From: Phallusia mammillata
Lineage: Eukaryota; Chordata; Ascidiacea; Phlebobranchia; Ascidiidae
Assembly: GCA_003260075.1 (NCBI GenBank)
Contig: QLIY01000043.1
Location: forward strand, 90,618 to 154,617
Length of the DNA: 64,000 nt
Direction of reading: 5' to 3'
The stretch's first letter is position 1, and every line of letters starts with the position of its first letter. The notes under the pieces are model-generated. The model did not search any database and was not told the origin of the DNA. It worked only from the letters and a program-made list of their open reading frames with translations. Positions 13,785 to 25,821 of the stretch are shown in pieces. A program made the translations under genes and the position numbers.

Positions 13785-16700
13785 ATGAACACAAGCGCAA
13801 TGGTTGAAAGCAACATCGTGGAAGATTCAAATATTTCAAGCAGCGCCCACAAGAACAGCAGCTTTTCAGTAAAGGACATACTTAGGCTTCCATCATCGTC
13901 AACTGAAACTTACTCACCCGAACTTAAACCTACTGGAGCAACAGCAAATGCTATAGAAGATTCTTATGGTAGAGAACCGGCCGCATGCGAATATAGGCAA
14001 CCAATTTATCGTCACCACAGCCATAGTAATGAGGGAAGCCATGATTTTGAAGGATCCTACAGTGCTTACCCTGTAACCTACGCCTGTACACAGTACTCCA
14101 ACCCTTCAGTGGCATCAGCTACACATCCCATTGACTATGAACATAGTAATTACCGGGAGTTCGATCAATGCGAGCGAAGAAACTATCTCGGCCACAACTA
14201 CTACTCGCTTCCGCAAATCGAGGCTCAGATTTCCGCCGATCGTCGGTTGAATTCTGTGGAGTCGCCAGTTGAGACCTCATCATCACCTTCGCCGTCTTCA
14301 GGTTTACCCAGTGCTTCGCCACGTCATCATGCATATCGTTACCATGGTGACGCATTTACGGATGCCGCTGCTTCGTACGAGGCTAAAATCTCAAATGAAA
14401 CTACTGTGGGGTACAGCGAACCTGGTAATGATGTTTATGAAGACAAAGCCTACACCGATAGTTTACGGAATGATAAAGTGTCGACTGTTGATAATGATGT
14501 TGATGGGAAAACAGGGTCGGTAGTTGATCGCAACAACAGCGAAGAGGTTTTAAAGTCAGGAGAAGAGAAGAATTACGTTTACGGCGAAGTGGATGATCCC
14601 AAAGAATTTTCCGACGCTTGGAATGAGGCGGACGAAACATCAGAAAGTTATACAAGTAAATTGGAATCACTTATTTTGTATTTTTCACATTAAAACGTAG
14701 AAATACATGTTAAGTTATGCGGCCAACGTAAAACCCCACAAGTGTATTTTAGCTACCAGCAATTTTTTGAAGATGTAAGGCCACAATTGCTGTACCAATG
14801 AAATTAAAGCGTTTTTCCCTCCTATCCAGAAACGCAACAGTTTTCCAGATTTTAAACCTGTTGTTATTCAAAACGTCGCCATTGACTCAAAAAGTTGGCG
14901 GAAAGATATAAAACCGAACACTGGTGCATTGCGTACCCAAAATGTAAAACAATATTGACAAAAATCAACTTATTTTGCGATAAAAAATGTCCCAAGAGAT
15001 AAAGGGACATGCTTTTGGGGAAATTACAAACGAACATATGATCACATCCCTAGAGAGGTGGAAAAATTATCTACCTAACTAGATCTATATTGTTTTCAAC
15101 ATTTTACACAGAACAAAAAAATGCTAGGTCACTACAAAAAGCTTATTTAAACAGTTTTTGCACCAGTTAAACGAATATGGGTTGTAGAAAAACATGGAAA
15201 TATATTTCAACTTCAAAGGGGGGGGGGAAAAATGATCCACCTAACTAGATCTATATTGTTTTCAACATTTTACACAAAACAAAAAACTGCTAGGTCACTA
15301 CAAAAAGCTTATTTAAACAGTTTTTGCATCAGTTTAACGAATATGGGTTGTAGAAAAACATGGAAATATATTTCAACTTCAAAAATGTCAAAAAGAACAA
15401 GCGAAAAGGTCGAGCACCATTGAACTAGCCTATAGCGTGGGTTTTCGTTTTGGTATTTAGCAAGTTTTTGATCGTGAAAACAAAGACATTATATTTGTAA
15501 CACAATGTTATGTTTTCGTTTTCTTTGACAAAAAAATCCCACTTTAATTTCAAATACCTTTCACAAATATGGGGTACAGTATTTTCTGCACGAGTAAAAT
15601 GACGAAAAACGAAAAATCTTCAAGCCAGGTGCAGTTTGCGCATTCTGCAGCAATATTTTTCCATAATGTTATCTGTTTCCACGAAACCACTTTATTAGTA
15701 TTTCGTTCCAAACATTAGTTAATATACGGGGATCAGCATCGTTGCCGTAAAGCTTACAAACATGGTTCAATTTTACATGAAAAATAACTAAAATGGAATC
15801 AGACCTATATGAGAAACACTTTCCAAACACAGTTACGCTTTGCCAAACTTATGAAAATATTATCAATGTGGACTATGTTTGACCTGTTTCCCGGGATTTA
15901 ATGAAGCCCAACTTTCATTTTATTGGGCTTTAAACCACTATGAAGAACCAAAAACCACTAAAACCCGCCCACGGTCTCATCAGTGCAAATCAACTGTAAT
16001 ATCCGGATTTAAAACATCACGTGACACACCGTCACACGCTGTGATCAGTGAACCGTAGCCCACACGTCACTGCGTAACTTCGCTATAATAGACCGGTTAA
16101 TTTGATTTTTTGATCTAAGGGCCAATAACTGTTGAGACGGTGTATTGGAGATGTTAATTATATACAGTGTAGCAGATCAAAGAGCAGTTTGTATAACACG
16201 TCTCATCACTTGTTTTACGCTCACTTGCACCAGTTGCGTGAAATTTTACAACAAGCCGCGTTGGATCAAACACCGCCACTTGAACGGAAATTCATCGTAC
16301 CAATTCTTTACCGAAAAATTCACATAATCATTTTTTTCGTTTGTGAAATTTATTAGGATTCGGTTTTGGTTTTGTAAAGGTCGCTTGTAATGACAGTTTA
16401 ACTCATGCGAGTATTTTTGTGTTGATTATTAAATGGAGTGGTTCGAGTTGTAAAAACATAAACTTACATAAAAATTTGAGTTTCAAAACATAATTTCTAG
16501 CGGCACACTTTTGCTTCTTCTGTTTTGTTTGAACGTTGTGCAACAAGCAGCGTCATTTAAGCAACATGCCTGTAAACGTTGATCAAGCATCAAATGTATT
16601 TGTGTACTCGGCAGCATTGCAATTTACATGGCAACATTTAAATACCAAGAAATTCGAAACCACTACGGTGTAAAAACATTAAAAGAGGCGCGACTTTTTA

Positions 16701-19084
16701 TCTTTAGCATATGACATGTACACAATAAAAACTGTGCTTTGAACGTAACGCATAAACAAATTTGGCCGGCGCCCACCATTCAGCTTTTCTAATTCATTTC
16801 AAGCGACGCGTTTATTTGACTTCAGCTTTCGATAGACTAAGTAAAAGGCGATTAACTCCTTCCAACATTCTCTCAAAACATCCGTTTCGGCCCCGAACGC
16901 CGGTTAGACGCCCCCTATAGGTTCCCCACCGAACCCAAGGTGGTCTGGGAGGCCCTGCGTCGGCCCCAATGGCATTAGCTGGTCACGGTGGCGAAATTCG
17001 GCGCCGAGAGACCGAGCAACGTTTTGACTGAAACATTTTAGTCTGTGCCATTCCTTTACAGAACGAAACTTTCCTGTAACTGCGTTGTTAGCGTCTATTT
17101 CTATTTTGGAACCTTGTGTGGAAGCACGATAGCGAAAGCGCCCATGCAGGGGGTGACCCATTGATCTTAAAACGCGGAGGCGTGGTTGGCGCTTTTAAAA
17201 GTGATTCCTGAAGGCTTTTCCCAGACGCATTTCCATTTTCACGCCTTCTGAAAAGTAACGCCGGCATTGGACCCCGGAAACCTATAGAATAATAAGCCTA
17301 ATGGTGCAAACATGTATCTGGTTTCAAAAAAAACATCTCATCTTTCAAAACAAATGTTGCTTTGCATAAATATATGTCCACACTTTGTAGCAACAAATGT
17401 ATAGCTTTCTTGTTGGTGATTCATACTTCTATGTTTGCCAAATTTGAGCAATAAAAGCTGCAAATTTGACATAATCCGGATCGTCGCCTAATTCAGACAA
17501 AGCTTGGACAACAAATGATTTGGTAAGGCTTATGTGGTAAGGCTTGAACTAGTCGACATCGGTTATTCCGGATCTTCGCTTTAACCGAACATTTTTTATG
17601 GTCCAACAAGGGTCCGAATTAACTAAGGTTAACCGTACAACCAGTGCCTTTATTTTACGTGTCATTTTTTGTATTGCTTTAGACATGGACTGTACCGACT
17701 CCTCGCCTAGAGATGCTTCGACCCCGGACAAATCGTGCGCTTCCGGCGGGGAAGAAGAGTCCCAAACTTCGCCGAGGAGTCCTGATGATTCCGATCACGA
17801 GAAAAAGCGAAAAAGGCGCGTGCTTTTCACCAAGGCGCAAACGTACGAACTCGACAGGCGGTTTCGGCATCAGAAATACCTGTCAGCACCCGAGAGGGAA
17901 GCATTGGCAAATATGATCGGTCTGACCCCTACGCAGGTAAGTTATTGCTGTGTTATGACTACCGTTTAGCACTGACTGAATAAAATGGCGAACAACGGTC
18001 ATTTGAGCATTCGTGCATTTTCGTTACAAAATTACCCCTAATTTATTTCCTTTCGAGTGGTGTCATATTTTCGCTGAAACTTGGCAATCACGCAAAACGT
18101 TAGCAATCAGCCATAATCCAAAACACAGTGTATAAAGCCATAGACCATACAGAACCGACCGTTGTACGCACTATTGATGTAGAGAACAGTGATCACCGGA
18201 AAACTGCTACTGTGGGGTTGATTTTATTTTAAACTAGACTTCGTTTTTAATCAGCCATATTTAACCTGGTATTAAGTAACTTGAATACCACTGAAAGCTA
18301 AACTGAAAGCGTTTATTTAAGCCTCTTATTTTCATATTTGCTCCTAATAACAAATTGGAATATTTCCATGTTAAGGCTTTACTTAATATTTTGATTTATA
18401 CAATATCATAATGTAGTTGAAAAATCGAAAAATGTGATGCAAAAATGTTTCCGATCAAACTCACTTTAACTATTTTTTGGAAAATTGTTGTTTTAGTAAC
18501 ATTGAGCTATTTTGCAGATCAAAATCTGGTTCCAGAATCACAGATACAAAATGAAACGCGCGCGTCAAGAAAAGGGCGGCGGTGGCGGGGGATACGAAGC
18601 TTTTAATGGACTCTCCTCACCAAGACGGGTGATGGTTCCAGTTTTAGTCCGGGACGGCAAGCCTTGCCACGCCGGGATTGGCAGCGCCGCTGGCCGAAAT
18701 AACTGCTTCGGAATCCCGTCAAACAACATGAACGCGTCTCGATCCGGGTTGCCCTACAACGGAGCTGAGACTCAGGTCGCACAATCAATGGCGCATTTTT
18801 CGAGCCACATCGCCTCTCAAGGTCTAGGACTTCAGCATTACGCGACAAACGCAAGTCAGTTGGCCTCACATTACCCCCAGCAGACCCACCACCAACAGAC
18901 TTCGCCCCACCACGGAGGAGAACCCCTTACCCCACACTCATCCTATCACACGTCACTCCATACGCACTTACGTCACCATTCGGGGTCCACCCCCACCTAT
19001 AGCCCCCCTTATGCTGCTGCGGCGGCCTCCTACCCCTCTGGTTATTCCCATCATCATATGCAACAACAATGGCCGACGTGGTGA
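13785..19084 (+). CDS. nkx2-2: Nkx2-2-like NK2-class homeobox transcription factor
   Basis: This is a nuclear DNA-binding regulator of the NK2 class. Exons are 13785-14655, 17683-17936 and 18518-19084; donors and acceptors are GT-AG, phases are 1 and 0, and the spliced frame is 563 residues. A TN (Groucho-binding, eh1-like) motif [10 protein letters not shown] lies at residues 27-36. The homeodomain is at about 332-391 with WFQN and the NK2-diagnostic Tyr54. An NK2-specific domain ([15 protein letters not shown]) lies at about 411-425, and the C-terminus ends QQWPTW. The arm and helix 1 ([15 protein letters not shown]) and the downstream KRARQEKG are closer to Nkx2-2/vnd than to Nkx2-1. The start is the first in-frame ATG, giving an unusually long 290-residue acidic, Ser/Tyr-rich N-terminal exon. 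Intron 2 splits the homeodomain between Gln44 and residue 45, where the usual Val is Ile. In vertebrates this factor patterns ventral neural tube and endoderm; the role here is inferred. Confidence 0.92.
15059..15384. repeat. Direct duplication joined by G10
   Basis: About 158 bases ending at 15217 recur from 15228, with ten G (15218-15227) between. Differences are a handful of substitutions. The duplication is intronic and so does not affect the Nkx2-2-like reading frame. Confidence 0.85.
17473..17589. repeat. Dispersed repeat, copy 1
   Basis: A segment of about 117 bases beginning with an AATCCGGATC box and ending with a second CCGGATCTTCGC box matches 63387-63505 with many differences. 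The shared boxes at both ends and the similar spacing indicate a dispersed repeat; the family is not recognised. Confidence 0.5.
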
Positions 19085-19320
19085 CTCCAGAACATTTTTA
19101 TTACTTTTGTTTTCTTTTATATCTGTTCCAAATGTAAAACATTCATTTTTTTGCAACCGTTCGGTTTGTGTAACACTTTACAATTTAAATGCTATGCAAA
19201 GTTTATGCAAGAGAATCGGTTAAACGGGTTTACGCCGGTGACATTTGAAGATCCAATGTAGTAGCGCCGTGTCAGTTAAATCGCATTTTTTTCCTTCTTC
19301 AACTGTTAAAACTGATGCAC

Positions 19321-19326
19321 AATAAA
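19321..19326 (+). promoter_or_regulatory. Candidate polyadenylation signal of the Nkx2-2-like gene
   Basis: A canonical AATAAA lies 237 bases after the stop codon, followed by T/G-containing sequence. It is the first such hexamer on this strand after the coding region. Confidence 0.45.
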
Positions 19327-20618
19327 AACTTCGTCAAAACTACGCTTGTCACAACTCTGGGTAAATCCAACTAGAAGATTGTCGGATATGTATATCGATT
19401 TTGTTTTCTTAATCTCACAACTATTTGCGATAGGGTTTGAACCAAACTTAGAAACGAGTATAGAAGAGCGGGTGTTGTAATGCGTCCAACAAGTTTAGAC
19501 GTACAGTTTAAAGGTGCTAAACATCGTAAACAACTATGTTTGTAAACAACTACCTATAGGTTCAAAGGCGGAAGGTTTTTAAACATTTAGCACAAAATTG
19601 TTCATCGTTTGTATTAAGCACTACAAAAAAGTATGTTATTCTGTCTTAAGAAAGTTACAAATACTTGCTCAAACGCAGAGTTTAATAACTATTTGCTACT
19701 CGGCAAAAAGAGTGTTTGTAGAGTATATAGGTTTGGCACGCTTTTTTCAAATCCTAATTTTAAACGAAATTGGCATAAAAAGTTACATTTGAAAATGCAA
19801 GGTTTATAATTTACGGTTATAATGAACAATACCGACAATATAAATCCTAGTTTATTGATTTTGTGAATCATTTCCAACTTTGCTGCAATTGTCGTAACGA
19901 TTTCCACCTCTCAAACTATATACTGCAAATTTGGAAACATTTATTTTGAGGTTAAAATCTGTTAGCTTATGTCAACGATATATCGCGTCTTTTGTCAAAA
20001 AATACAAAAGTGACGCAAATTCAACGAACCAAACAGCAAAAGGACGTTGTCGCTAAACATGATTTGTAACTATGACAAATTACCCCAAGTGACATAGTGA
20101 AAGTTTTTTTAAACATGCGACAACGTCGCAATAAGGTTTGCCTGTCTCCACATTGGCGCCTGGCTTTGGGAAAGGTCACATAAAAATTGTTTGCCGTGAC
20201 CCAGAAACCCCAGCTCAAACGTACTAAGTGCTGTCACACATAGAAATCGAAAAAAATACAGCTATAATTTCTATGCTGACACATTTGTTTCAAGATATTT
20301 AAAGTAGTTCTATTTATGTTTGAAATGCTGCCAAATGAATTAAATCCAACCTAATTTAAAAAACTGACTGTTTTGTTTGTAAAATACATTTGTCAGTCGA
20401 AAAGTCGGTAAAATGTTTCACTAATCATGTAAACACTGCTCACAATTAATAAAGAGTTTTCATTTCTTCTAGTTTGTCAACAACTTAAGTAATTTGATGC
20501 AACATCACACAAAAACGATAACCTATAAACAACAGTAGCTACTAAATTATGCAAAATGACCCCTTTGTAAATTTATCACATTTACGGACGCCTACGTAAA
20601 ACTTACTCCAAGATAAAA

Positions 20619-20798
20619 GTGCATTCATACGGCAGTATTTCAAAAACAATATTGGACAATTAAAAATGTTTTTGCTTTTTAAATACCCTCACGACCCTTT
20701 TGAGGGGGGGGGGTTTGCATTCATACGGCAGTATTTCAAAAACAACATTGAACAATTAAAAATGTTTTTGCTTTTTAAATACCCTCACGACCCTTTTG
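20619..20798. repeat. Direct duplication joined by G10
   Basis: About 84 bases at 20619-20703 recur at 20716-20798 with ten G (20704-20713) between and two or three substitutions. A short open frame reads across both copies but has no coding character. Confidence 0.85.
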
Positions 20799-22112
20799 AC
20801 TATCGTTCAAACCCATGGGGTAAATCCAGGTTAAGAACTATTGGCTAAAACGATCTGTTGAGCTCAGTAGGCGTCATACGGTCGCAAACATTTTAGGCCC
20901 CACCTGTTATTCTTGCTTTGTAAATGAGTTTGTTTAGTCGACAACGGTTTTACACAACCTTTGAAGATCTGGCAGCTATTTTCGGTCCAGTAAACATGTA
21001 TTATATCCATTTGCTAAAAAGGGGATCTTAGGTCTTGCTAAAACAACACAGGTTTATTGAAATGGTTTTAAACTTGTACGTGACCTTGGCAACTAATCTT
21101 TTTAGAATTCGTCCTTTAGCAAAACACACAACCTCACAAAAACTTTTTATGTGGCAATTTTTACGAAAACAAAGCGATGTTTAAAGCTAATTTTTAGCTA
21201 ACTAATTTACTATAATAGGCGTTTGCGTAAAAGACGTAAATTCAAATAAAATGTGCAAAAAAGACTTATAATAATCGCAAATGTCGTGAATAAATTAACT
21301 GCCTGTGAAAGAGCGAATAAACTGAAAACACGTCGCATTGTGACATCACAAGGAGACGCAAAACAGCAAATAGTCCCAGCAACTAATTAAATCATTAGCC
21401 ACTTGAGATTGGCTGAGTGACAGGTGGCCCGACACCGTGAGAACATCTTCATTGCATTGACCTCGCCTTTATAACGGGCACGGCAATTAAAAAACCTTCG
21501 CGGCATGGGGTTAAAATGGGTGACGGCCGACCCCGGTTTGGCGCACCGCCTTTGGGGTTCGAATTTCGGCCCCATTTATCGCCATTCGGAAACCGCGTAC
21601 GGTGAATTTTCGATTTGGTACACAATGCTTTACGTTAGCGTGATTACGCGTGCATTGGATCGAAGCAACAAAACCCTATTGCAGTTGATGCGTTTGACCT
21701 CATGTATACCCGATACTGGGCCTCGTAGCTGCTGCACGCGAACTTCGCGACAACTAAACCCTTGCCCCCGGGGTAAATGTGCGGGTACCCCCGAATAGTG
21801 ACGGTATAGGGGGCTTGTGTATCACCCGCGCTAGGACGCGTCATGGGAAACACGCATTGAAATGATGAAGTTGATATCAGGTGCTACAAACTGCAGCTAT
21901 AGAGTCGTTGCCTTTACTCCATTTGTTCAGTTTGCAAGACAAATTTTGTTTTTTGTCTGTGTTTTTTAACTCCGAGGCCGCTGACTAAAATCTATTTGCG
22001 AAAAAAAGTACACAAAAATGTTTTTCATTACGTTTTGGAATAAATAAATACACAGACCTGATAGGCAATTTGTTTAAAAACATAACTGCAAGAGACTTGT
22101 GTAGATGGGGAA

Positions 22113-22194
22113 CATCTTGGTGCAGATGCTTTGACGTTTTGTAACCTGCACTGATGATGACAACAGAGATTGTTTAAACGTCTGCACCAAGATG
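22113..22194 (+). other. Hairpin enclosing hammerhead-like boxes
   Basis: A perfect 14-base inverted repeat (22113-22126 with 22181-22194) encloses a loop that contains CTGATGA at 22151-22157, a four- to five-pair stem, and TAAACGTC in the place where GAAAC and a cleavage triplet would stand. This resembles a hammerhead arm arrangement with the catalytic G12 changed, so it is probably an inactive relic or another structured repeat. Confidence 0.35.
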
Positions 22195-22995
22195 TGCTCT
22201 TAGTATACTCCATACACAATTTCATCCGTATTTACAAGGATTCATTAAGTGTGCGACGCGTTCGTTTTGCAAAAAAGTATTTTAGTTGTAGGAAATAGTT
22301 TATAGGCTGGGCTAAATATCTGCAGGTACCTACAACGTAAATTTAGTTTGCTAATTTGTTTACTAAGAAACTAAATGATGAAGCGTTTTACAATTGGATT
22401 TATTAAAATGTTTAAAATACGTTCGTTTATGCTTTTAGAGTTACCTGTTTTTGTAACAAGGCTTACATGAATACGTTTACATAACGTTTATCGATATATA
22501 AGGTAATTCATGTTTTATGCTTTTTAAACTGCGCCACAGCGACATCTAGTGCTTGTATTTCTGGTTACAATTTTATGAATATCTTTTATTTCAGCCGCCC
22601 TAATGCGAAACTAGAAGGCAGCAGTCTGGAACATCTGTCATAAATTGCATATTGCCGCCCATTTAGACAAGAAATGTAATCAATAGATAATAATAAGTCC
22701 AAACGCTTATCTGCGCAAGATTGGACTATATCCCCTCGGGGCAAACTCGTGTCTGGGCGCTATTTGCGCCGTAAAACCGGTCAGGTGGTTTTATTGGTGG
22801 TGTTAAGTGAGTTGTCATAAGCGTCTAGCGTTTAAAGTTTGCATTTATCAGATACTCACATAAACAAAAATTGTCCGAAGGATAAATAGTGAGCGAGGCA
22901 GAAAATTTTTTGAAACAACCCAAACTCATACCTTATCTTAAAGTTGAGGGCCTTGTTAGCGACTACACTAGTCTGTACAGTCAATGTTTTATTAC

Positions 22996-23040
22996 CAGCT
23001 GCACTGATGCGACCTGATAGCTTGGTACAGTGTACCCAGG
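22996..23040 (+). ncRNA. Degenerate hammerhead-like sequence
   Basis: The segment shares the AGCTGCACTGATG start and the ACAGTGT end with the well-formed motif at 26750-26801 (minus strand). The GAAAC box is replaced by GGTAC and stem II is broken. It looks like a mutated copy of the same repeat and is unlikely to be catalytic. Confidence 0.25.
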
Positions 23041-23311
23041 CTTTAGCTTACTTTTGTATTATTTGCATTATACTTTTCTGATTGAGTTTTTGTAATGATC
23101 AAAATTAAATCAAACTTTAATTTATTATTTTGCACCTTTTTATCAATCTTTTATGTGACTTAAGTGGTTATATACGTGGTCGACTGATGTAGCCTCATAT
23201 CACTGATGATGGCATGAGCGTTTGCTAAAACCTTTGAATAATAAAGCATGTCGCTTTTTACGTCTATTCGGGCCGTTATTCTCTCATTAATTAATTATAT
23301 TTTAAACAGAG

Positions 23312-23313
<2 letters not shown>

Positions 23314-23357
<44 letters not shown>
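23314..23357. repeat. Run of 44 consecutive G
   Basis: This uninterrupted homopolymer lies 75 bases before the LRR gene start codon. No duplication flanks it. Together with a run of 51 C at 41285-41335 it probably stands for an unresolved gap. The sequence immediately 5' of the LRR gene may therefore not be its true promoter. Confidence 0.8.
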
Positions 23358-23358
<1 letters not shown>

Positions 23359-23432
23359 ACACATCCATATGAACGGTGGCAAGGCTATTATCCAGTTAAA
23401 TGTATGTGATGAATTTAAATGTATGAGAAAGG

Positions 23433-25546
23433 ATGCCTTTTGGAATGATTAGTTTAACTCTGCTGCTTTTGATGTGCAGTTTATTGCACGAAGCTACTCA
23501 AACAGAAGTGACTGTAGCCAAAAATTTTTATGCAAAACATAAAGGTGTGAAAAGGCCAAAGGCGGCTGATCAACAAAAGCGTGGATTACATATTGTAGAT
23601 CCGTCTGCTCGAAAACGGAAAAAGAAGAAGTTTATTTGTCCGACAGCTTGCACATGTACTGGAGGAGAGCGGGGTAAATTTCCAGACGTCCTAGCATGTC
23701 GGAGTGTTGTGCCGTTGACTTTTCCATGGGACATGCACAGAAACATCACACAAATATGGATAAGTGGCGGGAACTTAAGTAGATTGTCCCCAAATATGTT
23801 TAAAGGGTTGTTTCGAATGAAAAGACTGTCCATTATGGGGTAAATATAATTTTTTTACACATTTCATACAGTTTTAATTTTTGTTTTTTGGTTATACTTG
23901 AATTTACTAATAATTTGAAAATGACAAGAAACTACCTTTTTTCATTGACTAGTTTTGTTGTCAAAATTTTAACGTTTAAAGCAAAACAAGACGTTAAGTA
24001 CAATGTTATCGTTCCAAACGATTATTATCTTGAAAGTTACAAGACTTCTCTCGAGTAGAGGGTCCGCGGGACATCAAGTTAAATAATACTTAAAATATAT
24101 TTTTTTCTTACGACGTTTTGGGGTGAATTTGAATTTGTTGTACTTTATGATCATTTAAATTCATCAACAATTTATTTTCGTTCCAGATGCAGCGTAAACT
24201 CAGTCATGGAGCAAGCGTTCAGAAACCTGACATCGTTGGAATATTTAAACTTGTCAAGAAACAATTTCACCTTGATCGAAAACAATCTGAACCTTAAGGC
24301 AAAGGGAGTATTTCCGCCAGTAACCCTCAGTAACTCCACAAATCTGATACAACTTGATTTATCTCACAACAAAATTGAAAATCCGATCCCTGAAGGAACG
24401 CTGAGGAGTTTGAAATACTTAAAACACTTGCAACTGTCAGATAACAAGCTTAAGTCTTTGGATAGCGAGTTTTCCAGCCTTTGGGGCATCCATTATCTTG
24501 ATGTGAAAAGAAATCAACTCAGTTATGTTTCGCCACAAAGTCTAAACATGGCTCTTAAACTGAAGGAGTTAGATCTCTCCCGAAATTTTCTAAGCACTAT
24601 ATCAAAGTCTGTGTTCAAAAACTTGCTCGAACTAGCGATTTTGGATCTACATGAAAACCAACTTGAAACGCTGGAAAACGGAATGCTAGACAATGCGAAT
24701 TCTTTACAAAAACTCTATTTGCAAGGAAACCGGTTAAAACGAGTAAAGAACACCACGTTTCGCTACAACGAAAACCTGGATCATGTAGATTTGTCGAGTA
24801 ACTATATTGGGTTTATTGAAGACAACACATTTGCATACGCAAGTAAATTAGATACCCTGTTACTGAACAAGAACCGTTTGGAAACCGTTACCAAACTAAC
24901 GTTTTCAGCGACAACCAACCTTAAAACACTACAACTATCTGACAATCGCATTTCAACTATACAACCAGGAGCATTTGACGATATGAAGAGCCTGAAATAC
25001 CTAAAGTTGGACAATAACCACCTTACTTACCTTTCGCCTTATCTCTTTGACTCTCTGTTAACTGTGCAGATCATAAGCATACGAAACAATCAGGTAACTT
25101 TATTAGATTCTAGATGGTTCTTGTCGCCCACTCTTGCCTTAGAAGATCAAGACCTTTTGACAAAGTTTAAAAACCGTCCCTTGCCAGCCACTATCGGCGC
25201 TACAGCGCTATACCGTAACATCGACATCGTATCAGCAGAGTACGATTTTTCTGGCAATAGGTGGCGCTGTGACTGCTCGGCAAACGAGTTTTTGTTTTGG
25301 CTTCATTCACAAACAGTTTTTCCATTGAAACGCTTTGACACGATTCTTTGCAATCAACCTTTTTATCGTAGAGGACAATTAATGACTGAGCTTCAACCTA
25401 ATGCAAATATTTGCCAATATTTCACCAACCCCACCTTTTTGTGTGTATTTGTGTTGGTAATTGTGTTTTGTTGTGCAATAGTCTATTTTTGGTATTTCAA
25501 GAACCGGAAAAGGAAGTTTTATAAACCTGAAAGTAAATACTTGTAA
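23433..25546 (+). CDS. Leucine-rich-repeat type I membrane protein
   Basis: Exons 23433-23839 and 24187-25546 join in phase 2 to give 588 residues. Visible in order are a hydrophobic signal peptide (about 1-20), a basic stretch RKRKKKK (60-66) that could be a proprotein cleavage site, and an LRRNT cysteine cap (C69, C73, C75, C89). About fourteen LxxLxLxxN-type repeats follow (about 100-490). A cysteine LRRCT cap (WRCDC onward, about 492-547), one transmembrane helix (about 552-574) and a basic tail of under 20 residues complete the protein. The ectodomain resembles Toll-like, Slit or LRRC cell-surface receptors, but there is no TIR or other signalling domain, so it may be an adhesion or co-receptor molecule. 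The neighbour on the opposite strand is an Ig-domain surface protein; the 3' ends are only 275 bases apart. The exact orthologue is not recognised. Confidence 0.85.
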
Positions 25547-25821
25547 ACACTGTGTGAAATCTTAATTTTGTTATTTCGCGTAAAATTTCGTAAAAGTGCC
25601 TGGTAAAGTTCTGTGCGGTGCGATCGTGGGTGCATAAGATCTTCGTTGTAAACCCAAAACTCAGACGAAAAAAAGCGTGACGTACGGAAACAGGTAGGCC
25701 TACAACTGCCTTTTCGGCAGCTTACCAAGCTTTTCCATGTATTTGTATTTTCGAAAACAGTTGTATTTTTTACCTATTTACAATACATGTTTGATTATTT
25801 ACATCTCTATATAGAAAGGCC

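Larger units (their letters stand above)
14656..17682 (+). other. Intron 1 of the Nkx2-2-like gene
   Basis: The 3.0-kb intron begins at a GTAAAT donor and ends at a pyrimidine-rich TTTAG acceptor. It contains a duplicated block joined by G10 (15059-15384), a half hammerhead-like box near 15970, a GC-richer patch near 16880-17290, and one copy of a dispersed repeat (17473-17589). Introns of such genes often hold enhancers, but none is identified here. Confidence 0.7.
19085..23432. other. Gene-free interval between the homeobox and LRR genes
   Basis: I see no supportable coding exon. The interval holds a G10-joined duplication (20619-20798), a GC-richer patch near 21450-21850, a large hairpin with hammerhead-like boxes (22113-22194), two further degenerate hammerhead-like stretches (22996-23040 and near 23200), and a 44-base G run (23314-23357). 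Confidence 0.6.

Noticed and set aside
16904..17161. 85-codon minus-strand frame in a GC-richer patch
   Set aside because: It lies in the Nkx2-2 intron, has no recognisable domain and no splice partner.
21505..21798. 97-codon plus-strand frame with a GGTTCGAA box
   Set aside because: The box suggested a tRNA T-arm, but no cloverleaf can be drawn, and the frame has no domain.
23314..23357. G44 run as a G-quadruplex promoter element of the LRR gene
   Set aside because: The C51 run elsewhere is demonstrably filler by its target-site context, so a regulatory reading is not warranted.
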